This document shows, one piece after another, positions 1 to 9,442 of a DNA stretch of 64,000 bases (positions within the stretch are counted from its first letter, which is position 1; each line of letters opens with the position of its first letter). A program made the translations under genes and the position numbers. The DNA is from an uncultured Porphyromonadaceae bacterium. Lineage in GTDB: Bacteria > Bacteroidota > Bacteroidia > Bacteroidales > Muribaculaceae. The notes beneath the pieces were generated by a model, which saw only the letters and a list, made by a program, of their open reading frames with translations, had not been told where the DNA came from and did no database searches. The stretch covers positions 25,022 to 89,021 of the forward strand of contig CABPYL010000008.1 in the NCBI GenBank assembly GCA_902461565.1. Reading direction: 5' to 3'.

Positions 1-838
1 TTTCCTCCTCGTCTATCTGCTCAAGGTGATCTACCGATACGGCATTGCCGGCTACTCCCGCCTGTACGCCGCCGGATATTCCAAGCTCGTTGGCGTGGAT
101 TTTCGGCAACATTCCGTAAGGCGCGGCGGCCTGGATTATGCGCGTTGTCTCTTCCGGTGTGAAGAAACCTGTATCGCAGAACACATCCACATAATCGGCG
201 ATACCCTCGGCGGCGATAGCAGGCAGCATTTCCTGTATCAGCATGTCCACATACGCACTTTGGCGTCCTGTGTAGGCGCGTCCGACGGCGTGGGCGCCGA
301 GGAATGTTATTTTTACACGAGCGTCTACGGCGTCGCGCAGACGTGCGGCTACGCGCAGCATTTTCAGTTCATCGGCAGTGTTGAGGCCATATCCGGTCTT
401 GACTTCGAAAGCACCGGTACCGCGTTCCATCATAAGGCGGGCGCGCCGCAGGGCACTCTCGAAAAGTTCGTCCTCGGGCGTTTCATGCAGGCGGTCGGCG
501 GAATTGAGGATGCCACCGCCGCGGCGCGCAATGTCCTCGTAGCTCAGCCCCTTTATTTTGTCCACAAATTCACCCTCGCGGCTACCGGCATAGATGATGT
601 GGGTATGAGAGTCGCAGAAAGCCGGAATCACTATGCCTCCGCGGGCGTCAATCACATCCTCGCCGGCATCGGGCGCCGGACAATCGTCCATGTGGCCAAA
701 AGCGGCGATACTTTCGCCAATGACGCGGATATAGGCGTTATCGAGGGTAGCGGTGCCAGACAGCATGGCGGCGCCGCGCAGATATGCAGTGGCCGCATCC
801 ACTATTCCGTGAATGCGGCCTATGTTGATTACATACAT
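1..838 (-). CDS. hutI: Imidazolonepropionase (partial, C-terminus outside window)
   Basis: Third step of histidine breakdown: hydrolyses 4-imidazolone-5-propionate to N-formimino-L-glutamate in the cytoplasm. The reading frame is open from an ATG at 838 to the window edge, about 279 residues of an enzyme normally near 410. The metal-site motif of the amidohydrolase family is visible as CDSHTHIIYAG near residue 80, and a later HANE motif (KIHANELG) lies near residue 255. The ATG overlaps the last 10 bases of hutH, so translation is probably coupled. It is the fourth gene of the operon that starts at 6030. The family call is firm; only the C-terminal third is unseen. Confidence 0.93.
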   Translation of the reverse strand, partial: MYVINIGRIHGIVDAATAYLRGAAMLSGTATLDNAYIRVIGESIAAFGHMDDCPAPDAGEDVIDARGGIVIPAFCDSHTHIIYAGSREGEFVDKIKGLSYEDIARRGGGILNSADRLHETPEDELFESALRRARLMMERGTGAFEVKTGYGLNTADELKMLRVAARLRDAVDARVKITFLGAHAVGRAYTGRQSAYVDMLIQEMLPAIAAEGIADYVDVFCDTGFFTPEETTRIIQAAAPYGMLPKIHANELGISGGVQAGVAGNAVSVDHLEQIDEEE

Positions 839-2316
839 TCGTCGACGTATTTAATGGACTTGTCCAGCAGCGGCGACATAACGGTGTCGACATCCACGAA
901 CGGCACGTATGTTCGGAAATCGGCAAACAGAGCCTCAGTTTCTGCCGACGAGCGCAGCGGACGGCGGAACTCGAGCGCCTGAGCCGCGGCCATAAGCTCT
1001 ATGCCCAGGATGCGGGTGGTGTTGTCCACAATCCTGATGAGCTTCGTGGCCGAGTTGGAGCCCATAGAGACATGGTCCTCCTGACCCTGGGATGACGGGA
1101 TGGAATCGCAGCTTGTGGGCCAGCACAGGCCTTTGCTCTGGTTGAGGATGGATGCGGCGGCATACTGGGTGATCATGAAACCGCTGTTGAGGCCCGGTTT
1201 GGCCACCAGGAACGAGGGCAGCCCGCGCGTACCGCCTATCAGCTTGTAGATGCGGCGCTCGCTTATGTTGGACAGTTCTGTCATGGCCAGGGCGAGGTAG
1301 TCCATAGGCATGGCGATGGGTTCGCCGTGGAAGTTGCCGGCGGAAACTATTATGTCCTCGTCCGGGAAAATGGTGGGATTGTCGGTGGGGCTGTTTATTT
1401 CGTCGGTGATGACATTGTACACAAAGTCTATGGCATCCAGGACGGCGCCGTGTACCTGCGGGATGCAGCGGAACGAATAGGGGTCCTGCACATGCACTTT
1501 GGGCTGGGCGATGAGTTCGCTTCCTGCAAGCAGGCGCGACATATCGGCGGCCACGGCAATCTGTCCGGCGTGATGGCGAACCTCGTTCACCTCTTTGCCG
1601 AATGGTTCTATGCGGCCGTCGAAGGCGTCCAGCGACATCGCGGCTATGCGGTTGGCCTTTTGCACAAGCGTTTTGGCGCGCCATGCACCCCATACGGCAT
1701 GAGCCGACATGAACTGGGTGCCGTTGAGCAGAGCCAGACCCTCTTTCGACATCAGACGGACGGGTTCCCACCCTTTTTCGGCCAGAACGTCGGCTGCGGG
1801 CACTGTCTTGCCTTTGTATTCAACCTCGCCGAGGCCGAGCAGCGGCAGGCACATGTTTGCCAGCGGGGCAAGGTCGCCGGAAGCCCCGAGAGATCCCTGC
1901 TGGTATACAACGGGTATGATATCTTCGTTGAAGAAATCTATCATGCGCTGTACGGTGGACAACTGCACGCCCGAGTTGCCGTAGCTGAGCGACTGCACCT
2001 TCAGCAGGAGCATGGTTTTGACGATTCGCGAGTTCACGCGGTCGCCTACGCCGCAGGCATGCGACATAACAAGGTTTTTCTGAAGCTGCGAGAGGTCGTC
2101 GGCGTTGATGGAGATGTTGCACAGCGAGCCGAAGCCCGTTGTGATGCCATAGATGGGTTCCTTGCAGGTTTCCATCTTTTTGTCGAGGTATTCGCGACAA
2201 TGGACTATCGCAGCGATGGCCTCGTCGCTGAGCGACAGACGGGCGCCTTCGAGTACAAGGCGGCATACATCGGCAGGCGTAATGCGTGCCGTGGATATCT
2301 TGTGAGTTTCAGTCAT
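829..2316 (-). CDS. hutH: Histidine ammonia-lyase
   Basis: Deaminates L-histidine to trans-urocanate, the entry step of the pathway. The 495-residue product carries the GSLGASGDLAPL motif; Ala145-Ser146-Gly147 form the self-made MIO electrophile of the aromatic ammonia-lyase family. Length matches the usual 500 residues. I chose the ATG at 2316 over an upstream TTG at 2337 because the ATG gives a compact 8-base overlap with the hutU stop. The gene lies between hutU and hutI, as expected for one catabolic operon. Confidence 0.95.
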   Translation of the reverse strand: MTETHKISTARITPADVCRLVLEGARLSLSDEAIAAIVHCREYLDKKMETCKEPIYGITTGFGSLCNISINADDLSQLQKNLVMSHACGVGDRVNSRIVKTMLLLKVQSLSYGNSGVQLSTVQRMIDFFNEDIIPVVYQQGSLGASGDLAPLANMCLPLLGLGEVEYKGKTVPAADVLAEKGWEPVRLMSKEGLALLNGTQFMSAHAVWGAWRAKTLVQKANRIAAMSLDAFDGRIEPFGKEVNEVRHHAGQIAVAADMSRLLAGSELIAQPKVHVQDPYSFRCIPQVHGAVLDAIDFVYNVITDEINSPTDNPTIFPDEDIIVSAGNFHGEPIAMPMDYLALAMTELSNISERRIYKLIGGTRGLPSFLVAKPGLNSGFMITQYAAASILNQSKGLCWPTSCDSIPSSQGQEDHVSMGSNSATKLIRIVDNTTRILGIELMAAAQALEFRRPLRSSAETEALFADFRTYVPFVDVDTVMSPLLDKSIKYVDECM

Positions 2317-4324
2317 GATTTTCAAGAGCTTTATCAATTAAGGAATCATCGGCGATGTTGGGGAAAGTTACAGTGAGGCCGGGAGTGCGGTCCATTTCGC
2401 GCTTTATGGCGTCCATTGCGCCTTTGTTGCGCGCCCAGCTGCGGCGTGCGATGCCGTTGTTGACGTCCCACAGCAGCATGGAGTTTATGCGGCGTGCAGC
2501 CTCGGGAGTGCCATCGACAACCATGCCGAAGCCGCCGTTTATCACTTCGCCCCAGCCTACGCCGCCGCCGTTGTGCAGCGATACCCATGTGGCGCCGCGG
2601 AACGAGTCGCCAATCACGTTCTGCACGGCCATGTCGGCGGTAAACTGCGAGCCGTCGTATATATTGGAGGTCTCGCGGAAAGGCGAGTCGGTGCCGCTTA
2701 CGTCATGATGGTCGCGGCCGAGAACAACGGGAGCCGAGATATCGCCGCGTGCTACGGCGTCGTTGAAGGCGAGAGCTATCTTTGTGCGGCCCTCCGAATC
2801 GGCGTAAAGGATACGGGCCTGCGAGCCAACCACAAGGTGATTCGGACCGGCTTCCTTGATCCAGTGGATGTTGTCGTCGAGCTGCCCCTTGATATCGTCC
2901 GGCGCGTCGCGGCGGATTTCCTCGAGTACACGGGCAGCGATTTCGTCGGTCTTGGCAAGGTCGGCGGGATCGCAGGATGTGCAAACCCAGCGGAAGGGAC
3001 CGAAGCCGTAGTCGAAGAACAGCGGGCCCATTATGTCCTGTACATACGATGGATAGCGGAATTTGCCGTCGGCGGTAATGATATCGGCGCCGGCACGCGA
3101 CGATTCAAGCAGGAAAGCGTTGCCGTAGTCGAAGAAGTACATGCCGCGGTCTGCAAGTTTGTTGATTGCCGCAACCTGGCGGCGCAGCGACTCCTGTACG
3201 CGTTTTTTGAATTCTGCGGGATTGTCGGCCATCATGGCTTTGGATTCCTCGAAAGTCATGCCCACGGGATAGTAGCCTCCGGCCCACGGGTTGTGCAGTG
3301 AAGTCTGGTCGGAACCGAGTTCAACGGGAATGTCCTCGTTTGCCAGACGTTCCCAAATATCGACGATATTTCCCTGATATGCCAGCGATACAGGCACGGC
3401 CTCGGCGCGGGCGCGGCGGATGCGGTCTATAAGTTCGTCGAGCGAGGTATACACTTCGTCTACCCATCCCTGTGCATGGCGTTTTTCTACTGCCTTGGGG
3501 TTGATTTCGGCGGTTACCGACACCACTCCGGCAATGTTGCCTGCCTTGGGCTGTGCGCCGCTCATGCCGCCCAGACCGGCGGTAACGAACAGCATGCCGC
3601 CGAGTTTGCCATCCTTGCTGTGGCGGCGTCCGGCATTGAGCACGGTTATGGTGGTGCCGTGTACTATGCCCTGCGGACCGATGTACATGTACGAGCCGGC
3701 TGTCATCTGGCCGTACTGGCTCACGCCCATTGCATTGAAGCGTTCCCAGTCGTCGGGTTTGGAGTAGTTGGGAATGACCATGCCGTTTGTAACCACAACG
3801 CGCGGGGCGTTCTTGTGCGACGGGAACAGGCCGAGCGGATGCCCGGAGTACATCACAAGGGTCTGCTCGTCGGTCATTTCGCTGAGATAGCGCATTGTAA
3901 GCAGATATTGTGCCCAGTTCTGGAACACGGCGCCGTTGCCGCCATATGTAATCAGCTCATGGGGATGCTGTGCCACGGCGGGATCCAGATTGTTCTGTAT
4001 CATCATCATGATTGCGGCAGCCTGCCGGCTGCGTGCCGGGTACTCGTCGATGTTACGTGCGTGCATGGGGTAATCAGGACGGTAGCGGTACATGTAGATG
4101 CGGCCGTATCGGCGCAGCTCGTCGGCGAATTCGGGCGCGAGTGCTGCGTGCTGGCTTGTGGGGAAGTAGCGCAGGGCGTTCTTCAGTGCCAGACGTTCCT
4201 GTTCCGGTGTGAGTATCTTTTTGCGGCGCGGAGCATGATTCACCTCGGTGTCGTAAGGCTTCGCGGCCGGTATTTCTTCGGGTATGCCGCGGACGATGGC
4301 CCGGCGGAATTCTTCGTTGGTCAT
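2309..4324 (-). CDS. hutU: Urocanate hydratase, long form
   Basis: Second pathway step: hydrates urocanate to 4-imidazolone-5-propionate using tightly bound NAD. The 671-residue product has the family signatures QNWAQYLLTMRYL and YSGHPLGLFPSHKNAPR near the N-terminus, an NAD-binding glycine-rich stretch (TAGLGGMSGAQPKA) and the NGGGVGWGEVINGGFGM segment at the C-terminus. It is longer than the roughly 555-residue proteobacterial enzyme and close in size to the eukaryotic and Bacteroidetes form. Its ATG overlaps the stop of the upstream gene by 4 bases (ATGA), and its 3' end overlaps hutH. Confidence 0.95.
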   Translation of the reverse strand: MTNEEFRRAIVRGIPEEIPAAKPYDTEVNHAPRRKKILTPEQERLALKNALRYFPTSQHAALAPEFADELRRYGRIYMYRYRPDYPMHARNIDEYPARSRQAAAIMMMIQNNLDPAVAQHPHELITYGGNGAVFQNWAQYLLTMRYLSEMTDEQTLVMYSGHPLGLFPSHKNAPRVVVTNGMVIPNYSKPDDWERFNAMGVSQYGQMTAGSYMYIGPQGIVHGTTITVLNAGRRHSKDGKLGGMLFVTAGLGGMSGAQPKAGNIAGVVSVTAEINPKAVEKRHAQGWVDEVYTSLDELIDRIRRARAEAVPVSLAYQGNIVDIWERLANEDIPVELGSDQTSLHNPWAGGYYPVGMTFEESKAMMADNPAEFKKRVQESLRRQVAAINKLADRGMYFFDYGNAFLLESSRAGADIITADGKFRYPSYVQDIMGPLFFDYGFGPFRWVCTSCDPADLAKTDEIAARVLEEIRRDAPDDIKGQLDDNIHWIKEAGPNHLVVGSQARILYADSEGRTKIALAFNDAVARGDISAPVVLGRDHHDVSGTDSPFRETSNIYDGSQFTADMAVQNVIGDSFRGATWVSLHNGGGVGWGEVINGGFGMVVDGTPEAARRINSMLLWDVNNGIARRSWARNKGAMDAIKREMDRTPGLTVTFPNIADDSLIDKALENHD

Positions 4325-6030
4325 TTGCTGTCGATATTCTTATTTACAATTTCCAGAACTAATTTCTCTCCGCTTATAGCCTTTGCGGCCAGCTGGGAGG
4401 CCTCGTCGGTGAGCTTGGCGGCACGTTCCCTGTCGGCAAGCCCTGCAGCGTTGATGCGTACGTTCAGTGCCGCGCCACGGACTGCGGCACATGCGGCGAG
4501 TGCGCCCACGCCGGCATCGCTTGCCGATGCCGGGTTACCCTCGGTGGCAACCTTTACCAGAAGCGGGAACAGGCTGTAGGCTGTGCGTGCGGTGTGCAGG
4601 GGCACCTCGGCGGCAAACAGCGTTGCAGCCTCGAGGGCTTCGGCACGGGCAGCCTTCTCGTCGGCGGTGCCTTTGGGCATACCTAGGGCGGTCATTATGC
4701 GGTTGAAGGCTTCTGTGTCTTCGTCCACGGCATGGAGCAGTTCTGTGATTCTCTGCTGTCCTTCCTCTGCCATTATGCTGAATTCTTCCCAGCGGTCGTC
4801 CCAGCCGGCCTTGTGTGCCGAAAGGTTAGCCACCATAGTGGCAAGTGCGGCTGCAAGGGAGCCCATATAGGCCGATATGGAGCCGCCGCCGGGAGCGGGC
4901 GATTCGGAGGCTGTGGTATAGGCGAATTCCTTGCAGGACATGTCTACGAGGTGCTTGCCTTTTTCTTCGGCTGCCTCAAGCATGTATTCTATCACTTTTT
5001 CCTGCGGGTTGAACGGTTTAAGCTGGTCGAGTCCTATAGAAACCACGGCCATGCGTATAATTTCCTCCTCGGGGATGCCCGAGGAGCGCTGCTGCATGTG
5101 CAGATAGTGGCGCCCGGCATCCAGCAGGGTGGATTTCGGCACCAGACCGACAATCTCGGTACCTGTAACGCGAATTCCGCGTGCTGCCGCTGCGCGGCTC
5201 ACCTCGTCGAACGCCTTGTGCAGGGGTGTGCGGCTGCGGTCGGTAATGTTCATCGAAACCTGCGCTATGCCGTATTCGTCGATGTACCAGCCAATCGCTT
5301 TGGTGCCTTTGAGGGTGCCTGGCTGCATTATAGGCTGGCCGAATTCGTCCTTCAGCGGTTTGCCGGTAATCTTGCCGCCCTCGCGCACGGGACGTCCTTT
5401 TTCGCGTACGTCGAAAGCAATGGCGTTGGCGCGTCGCGTGGATGTGGTATTCAGGTTGAAATTTACGGCAATCAGAAAATCGCGGGCACCGACTGCTGTG
5501 GCACCTGTGCGGGCAGCTTTTTCATCGAAAGGACGGTTGCCGTAATCCGGGCCGGCTTCGGGGTTGCCCATACGTTCCGGCAGACCTTCGTATTCGCCGG
5601 CACGGCATACGGCAAGGTTCTTGCGCTCTGGCTTGAGTGCCGATGCCTCGTAGCAGTAGACGGGCACTTCAAGTTCGTCGGCGATGCGCTTGCCCAGCTG
5701 ACGGGCGAGTGCCGCGCATTCTTCGAGAGTGATATTGCTTACGGGCACCAGGGGCAGAACGTCGGTGGCGCCCATGCGCGGATGCGCGCCGTGGTGGTTG
5801 CGCATGTCTATTACCTCGGAGGCTTTTTTGACAGCACGGAAAGCGGCTTCAAGTACCGGAGCGGGTTCGCCGACAAAAGTAACGACAGTGCGGTTTGTGG
5901 CGGCGCCCGGGTCTACATCGAGCAGCGTAATACCTTCGACGCCCTCAATGGCATCGGTTATCTGTTTGATTATTTCAGGATTCCGTCCCTCGCTGAAATT
6001 GGGGACACATTCTATCAACTGTTTTTTCAT
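4321..6030 (-). CDS. ftcD: Bifunctional glutamate formimidoyltransferase / formimino-THF cyclodeaminase
   Basis: Moves the formimino group of N-formiminoglutamate to tetrahydrofolate and then cyclises the product to methenyl-THF with loss of ammonia, feeding one-carbon metabolism. Residues 1-330 are the transferase (IECVPNFSEGRN at the start, HHGAHPRMGATDVLPL near 80-95). Residues 360-560 are the cyclodeaminase, with the TASESPAPGGGSISAYMGSL motif. This is the fused arrangement known from animals; many Bacteroides keep the two activities in separate genes (recalled from the family). It is the first gene of the hut operon, 21 bases from the -7 box of a good promoter, and overlaps hutU by 4 bases. 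Confidence 0.93.
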   Translation of the reverse strand: MKKQLIECVPNFSEGRNPEIIKQITDAIEGVEGITLLDVDPGAATNRTVVTFVGEPAPVLEAAFRAVKKASEVIDMRNHHGAHPRMGATDVLPLVPVSNITLEECAALARQLGKRIADELEVPVYCYEASALKPERKNLAVCRAGEYEGLPERMGNPEAGPDYGNRPFDEKAARTGATAVGARDFLIAVNFNLNTTSTRRANAIAFDVREKGRPVREGGKITGKPLKDEFGQPIMQPGTLKGTKAIGWYIDEYGIAQVSMNITDRSRTPLHKAFDEVSRAAAARGIRVTGTEIVGLVPKSTLLDAGRHYLHMQQRSSGIPEEEIIRMAVVSIGLDQLKPFNPQEKVIEYMLEAAEEKGKHLVDMSCKEFAYTTASESPAPGGGSISAYMGSLAAALATMVANLSAHKAGWDDRWEEFSIMAEEGQQRITELLHAVDEDTEAFNRIMTALGMPKGTADEKAARAEALEAATLFAAEVPLHTARTAYSLFPLLVKVATEGNPASASDAGVGALAACAAVRGAALNVRINAAGLADRERAAKLTDEASQLAAKAISGEKLVLEIVNKNIDSK

Positions 6031-6050
6031 GGGGGGATACTTATGATTTG

Positions 6051-6081
6051 CAAAGATAACTATTTTGCTCCAAACCGCAAA
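6051..6081 (-). promoter_or_regulatory. Promoter of the hut operon
   Basis: On the minus strand TTTG (6081-6078), 19 bases, then TATCTTTG (6058-6051): an exact match to the Bacteroidetes primary sigma consensus. The predicted start near 6047 leaves a leader of about 17 bases before ftcD. No regulator gene is adjacent. Confidence 0.75.
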
Positions 6082-6154
6082 CGGTCGATGAATGAAGTGG
6101 AAAGGGTGGTTTTGGGTGGGAGGAGTGTGTGCCAGTGTTAAAAAATGTGTATTT

Positions 6155-6186
6155 TTTTAGTATGTCGATGCATACGGCTACCTTTG
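6155..6186 (+). promoter_or_regulatory. Promoter of the FadL-like gene
   Basis: TACCTTTG at 6179-6186 matches TAnnTTTG; a weaker -33 element TTAG lies 20 bases upstream. The leader to the ATG at 6263 would be about 73 bases. The promoter is divergent from the hut promoter about 100 bases away. Confidence 0.6.
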
Positions 6187-6262
6187 CCGTCGATTTTATT
6201 TTGCGGGAATGACTGTTGTCCTGTTTTAACGTTTTTATTTCCCGAATATTAACTGTTTATTT

Positions 6263-7669
6263 ATGAAGAAATTCTTTGTTTCCGCGTTGGTTTTGGCCGC
6301 TATATGCGGTTCGTCTATGGCCGAGGGTTATCAAATCAATTCATTATCTGCAAAGCAAATCGGTATGGGGCATACCGGTATCGCTCAAAAGCTCGGTGGC
6401 GAGAGTATGTATTTCAATCCCGCCGGTATGGCTTTTATGGACAAGACATTCGATCTGTCCGCTTCCCTGACCGGTATTATACCTACGTGCACCGCTACGG
6501 TAAAAGGTATTGATTATGAGACTGATAACGGCGTGTCGACTCCCATTGGCGCGCACGCCGCTTTCTCGATCTACGACAATCTCAAAGGCGGCATCGCTTT
6601 CTATACACCTTACGGGTCGTCTATTAACTGGACCGACAACTGGCCCGGCGCAGTCCTTAACCAGAATGTGCAACTGAAGGTATTTACCCTTCAGCCCACA
6701 TTGGCATGGGCCATTACTCCGAAATTGTCGGTTGGTGTCGGTGCTATGATTTCCTGGGGCACCGTCGACCTGAACAAAGGCCTGGTTTCGGCCGAAACCA
6801 CCGACAAAGCAATCGACGCTCTCAAGGCCATCGGTCAGCTTCCTGCCGAGACGCCCGCTTTCGGAACCACGACTCCGGCGTCGGTCAATCTCAGAGGCAA
6901 GGCAAACATGGTGGTCGGATTCAACGTGGGTGCCATGTACAGTATCACCGAACAATGGACGGTGGGCGCATCGTATCGCTCTCAGATGAAGATGAAGGTG
7001 AAAGCCGGCGACGCCCATGTAAGATATGCAAATGCAATCGCACAGGCCATACTCGGCGAGAGCCTCGACCTTATCGACGAGGCAAATTTCAAGGCCGAGA
7101 TGCCATGTCCCTGGGTGTTTGGCTTCGGCGTATCCTTCAAGCCGACCCATCGCCTCACACTGGCGGCAGATGCTCGTCTGACAGGCTGGCACGCCTATAA
7201 GCGTCTTGATATCGAATTCCTTGCCGAGCAGCTTACTCCCTACAACCAGAACATACAGAAAAAATACAGGAATTCGTGGTGCTATTCGCTCGGTGCCCAG
7301 TATGCCGTTACCGACCGTTTCGACGCACGTCTGGGTCTGATGATAGACACATCGCCTGTCAACGACAAGTATTACAATCCCGAAACGCCGGGCATGACCA
7401 AAATCGAGCCTACTGCAGGTATTTCGTTCCGTCCGTTGCCATCCCTTTCGATAGACGTTGCCTTCATGTATGTGGCCGGTCTGGGTATCGACAACGCATC
7501 CTGCGAGTATTCCGACCTGCTTGGTGCAACGATGATTCAGAAACTCACGGCTGCCGGTGTGCCGCAGGCTATGATTGACAAATTCGGTTTCAAACCCACA
7601 GGCAGTTTCAACGCCGACTACCGTCTGCATGCCTTCATCCCTTCCTTCGGAATAAGCTACAGTTTCTAA
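6263..7669 (+). CDS. OmpP1/FadL family outer-membrane transporter
   Basis: Predicted outer-membrane beta-barrel for hydrophobic substrates such as long-chain fatty acids. The 468-residue product starts with a signal peptide (MKKFFVSALVLAAICGSSMA) and then GYQINSLSAKQIGMGHTGIA, with the NPAGMAF element typical of the FadL/OmpP1 N-terminal hatch region. The C-terminus ends in aromatic beta-strand form (FIPSFGISYSF), as expected for barrel insertion. The MFS exporter follows within about 40 bases on the same strand and may be co-transcribed. The substrate is unknown. Confidence 0.85.
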   Translation: MKKFFVSALVLAAICGSSMAEGYQINSLSAKQIGMGHTGIAQKLGGESMYFNPAGMAFMDKTFDLSASLTGIIPTCTATVKGIDYETDNGVSTPIGAHAAFSIYDNLKGGIAFYTPYGSSINWTDNWPGAVLNQNVQLKVFTLQPTLAWAITPKLSVGVGAMISWGTVDLNKGLVSAETTDKAIDALKAIGQLPAETPAFGTTTPASVNLRGKANMVVGFNVGAMYSITEQWTVGASYRSQMKMKVKAGDAHVRYANAIAQAILGESLDLIDEANFKAEMPCPWVFGFGVSFKPTHRLTLAADARLTGWHAYKRLDIEFLAEQLTPYNQNIQKKYRNSWCYSLGAQYAVTDRFDARLGLMIDTSPVNDKYYNPETPGMTKIEPTAGISFRPLPSLSIDVAFMYVAGLGIDNASCEYSDLLGATMIQKLTAAGVPQAMIDKFGFKPTGSFNADYRLHAFIPSFGISYSF

Positions 7670-7709
7670 ACCGTGCCAACCAATGCCGGGGGTTGTTTGT
7701 TTGAGTGGT

Positions 7710-8936
7710 ATGTCTACCACGGATAACAATACTACTCCTGCGCCTGCTTCCAATGTGAAGATCGCAGGCATCAACTTTACGTTCTTAGTTCTGTACCTTG
7801 CGGGCCTGAGTGCTTTCGGCTCGTTTGTAAACGATATGTTCACTCCGGCGCTTCCGGAGATGAGCCGCTATTTCCATTGTGCCGTGCCCGTGGTGCAGCT
7901 GGGCCTTACTATGGGTATGATAGGCCTCGGCATAGGTCAGCTGGTACTCGGGCCGGTGAGTTTCAAGTACGGGCGCAAGCCGGTGCTCGTGTTCTCGGTG
8001 GTGCTGTTTATCGTTGCCGCCGTGGCAAGTATTTTCTCGCCCACGATACACGTTTTTCTTGCGTGCCGATTGTTCCAGGGCATAGGTGGCTCGGGCGGTT
8101 ACTTCCTTGCCCGTACTATTCCTGCCGATGTGTACGGTGGCCGCCAGCTTGCAAAGTGTATGGCCGTGATGGGCGCCATCAATGGTTTCGCGCCGGCATG
8201 CGCCCCGGTTGTCGGCGGCTTTGTGGCCGAGCATTGGGGCTGGAAACCGATCTTTCTGGTGCTTACCGGATTCGCTTTCATCCTGCTTTGCATATCGCCG
8301 CGCCTGAAGGAGACGATGCCCGCCGCCGACCGCCCCAAAGGTAGCCTTTGGAGTAATTTCCGCAACTATCCGCGGCTGCTGCGCAACAGACCGTTCATGA
8401 TTCATACCCTCTTCAAAGGTTCGGCCTTAGGTCTGCTTTTCGCATATATATCATCCTCGCCGTTCATATTTCAGGACCATTTCGGCTGGAGTGAGATAGA
8501 GTATGGCCTGTTCATCGGCTTCAATGCCATTTTTGTGGCTGCTGGTTCCATGCTGTCGCTGAAATTCAAACCGATGAAGAAAGCCGCGTTTATCGGCGCG
8601 GTAGTCCTCCTTGTCGCAGCGGTGGCGGAAGCATTGGTGCTGTTTCTTTTCGATAACTTCTGGCTGTATGAGATTGGCCTGATACTGCTGGTGTTCTCGC
8701 TGGGCATGATATTCGCGGTAACAAACACGCTGTCCATGAACGAGGGACGCGCCGAGGCCGGCGCCGCTTCGGCACTCCTTGGTATCGTGGGATATATCTA
8801 CGGTGCCATATGTGCGCCGCTGGTGGGTATGGGCAACATAATGCACAGCTTCGCAATCGTTATGCTTGCGCTTGCGTTGATAACGTTTTTCTTCGCCCTT
8901 AAATCGCGCAGGCTGCCTGCCGATCTGGACAATTAA
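7710..8936 (+). CDS. MFS transporter, Bcr/CflA drug-exporter type
   Basis: Inner-membrane proton-coupled exporter of about 408 residues with twelve predicted membrane helices. The first helix ends in the DMFTPALPEM sequence typical of Bcr/CflA proteins (NDMYLPALP in relatives). The loop 2-3 motif is present as GPVSFKYGRKPVLV. I chose the ATG at 7710 (MSTTDNNTT); an in-frame ATG at 7683 would add nine residues that do not look like part of the fold. The gene runs 4 bases into the convergent gene ending at 8933. The substrate cannot be assigned. Confidence 0.8.
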   Translation: MSTTDNNTTPAPASNVKIAGINFTFLVLYLAGLSAFGSFVNDMFTPALPEMSRYFHCAVPVVQLGLTMGMIGLGIGQLVLGPVSFKYGRKPVLVFSVVLFIVAAVASIFSPTIHVFLACRLFQGIGGSGGYFLARTIPADVYGGRQLAKCMAVMGAINGFAPACAPVVGGFVAEHWGWKPIFLVLTGFAFILLCISPRLKETMPAADRPKGSLWSNFRNYPRLLRNRPFMIHTLFKGSALGLLFAYISSSPFIFQDHFGWSEIEYGLFIGFNAIFVAAGSMLSLKFKPMKKAAFIGAVVLLVAAVAEALVLFLFDNFWLYEIGLILLVFSLGMIFAVTNTLSMNEGRAEAGAASALLGIVGYIYGAICAPLVGMGNIMHSFAIVMLALALITFFFALKSRRLPADLDN

Positions 8937-9442
8937 AAACGCACGTCGAAGTCCTGGCGGGGCAGATGTTGCAGCGCCGCCACAACGGTAACATGGTTTC
9001 CCATGAAAATCATGCCGTGGCCGAGTGCAGCACGATAGGTTTCCAGTTCTTTCCACTTGCGGTAGTTCATTATAAACATGTGCGCATGTGGCGGAATGGC
9101 GTCGGCGGGCAGCTTGCGGTTGCGGGCGGCGTCGAATACTACGAAATCAGCTCCGTTCAGGTCGGCCGGAGCGGCCTTCGGGGCGGCGTCGAACACGGCG
9201 CGGCGTATGTCGCGGTTATCGCAGCCAACCATAGCCACCTTGCGCGGCTGCAGCCGCACAACAACGCGGAACAGCGTACGCATATCGCCGCGAGGAATAT
9301 CCAGATAGGAATAGTAGCCGTATATCTCGGGCAGGCAAAGCACTTCGGTGATAAACCGGAAGGCAAACGGCGAGTGGATGCCGAAACCGCGGCTGTGGCG
9401 CCAGCGGCGGTATTTCAGGAAGATGTTCAGAAAACGCGGCAT
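8933..9442 (-). CDS. Short methyltransferase-like protein of unknown function
   Basis: 169 residues. The opening (FLKYRRW..RGFGIHSPFAFRFITEVL) resembles the N-terminus of a Bacteroidetes class I methyltransferase-like family that usually runs to about 240 residues, and the end (QHLPRQDFDVRF) resembles that family's last strand. Between them is one Rossmann-like strand (RKVAMVGCD) but no clear glycine-rich SAM loop, so activity is doubtful. It overlaps the upstream YfhO-like gene by 16 bases and is probably co-translated with it. The resemblance is from memory of the family and needs a profile search. Confidence 0.55.
   Translation of the reverse strand: MPRFLNIFLKYRRWRHSRGFGIHSPFAFRFITEVLCLPEIYGYYSYLDIPRGDMRTLFRVVVRLQPRKVAMVGCDNRDIRRAVFDAAPKAAPADLNGADFVVFDAARNRKLPADAIPPHAHMFIMNYRKWKELETYRAALGHGMIFMGNHVTVVAALQHLPRQDFDVRF

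Noticed and set aside
26..982. 318-codon plus-strand frame over the left edge
   Set aside because: Lies opposite hutI and the end of hutH; the minus-strand hutI frame reads as a clear amidohydrolase.
6344..7843. 499-codon minus-strand frame
   Set aside because: Antisense shadow of the FadL-like gene, with no signal peptide or family motif.
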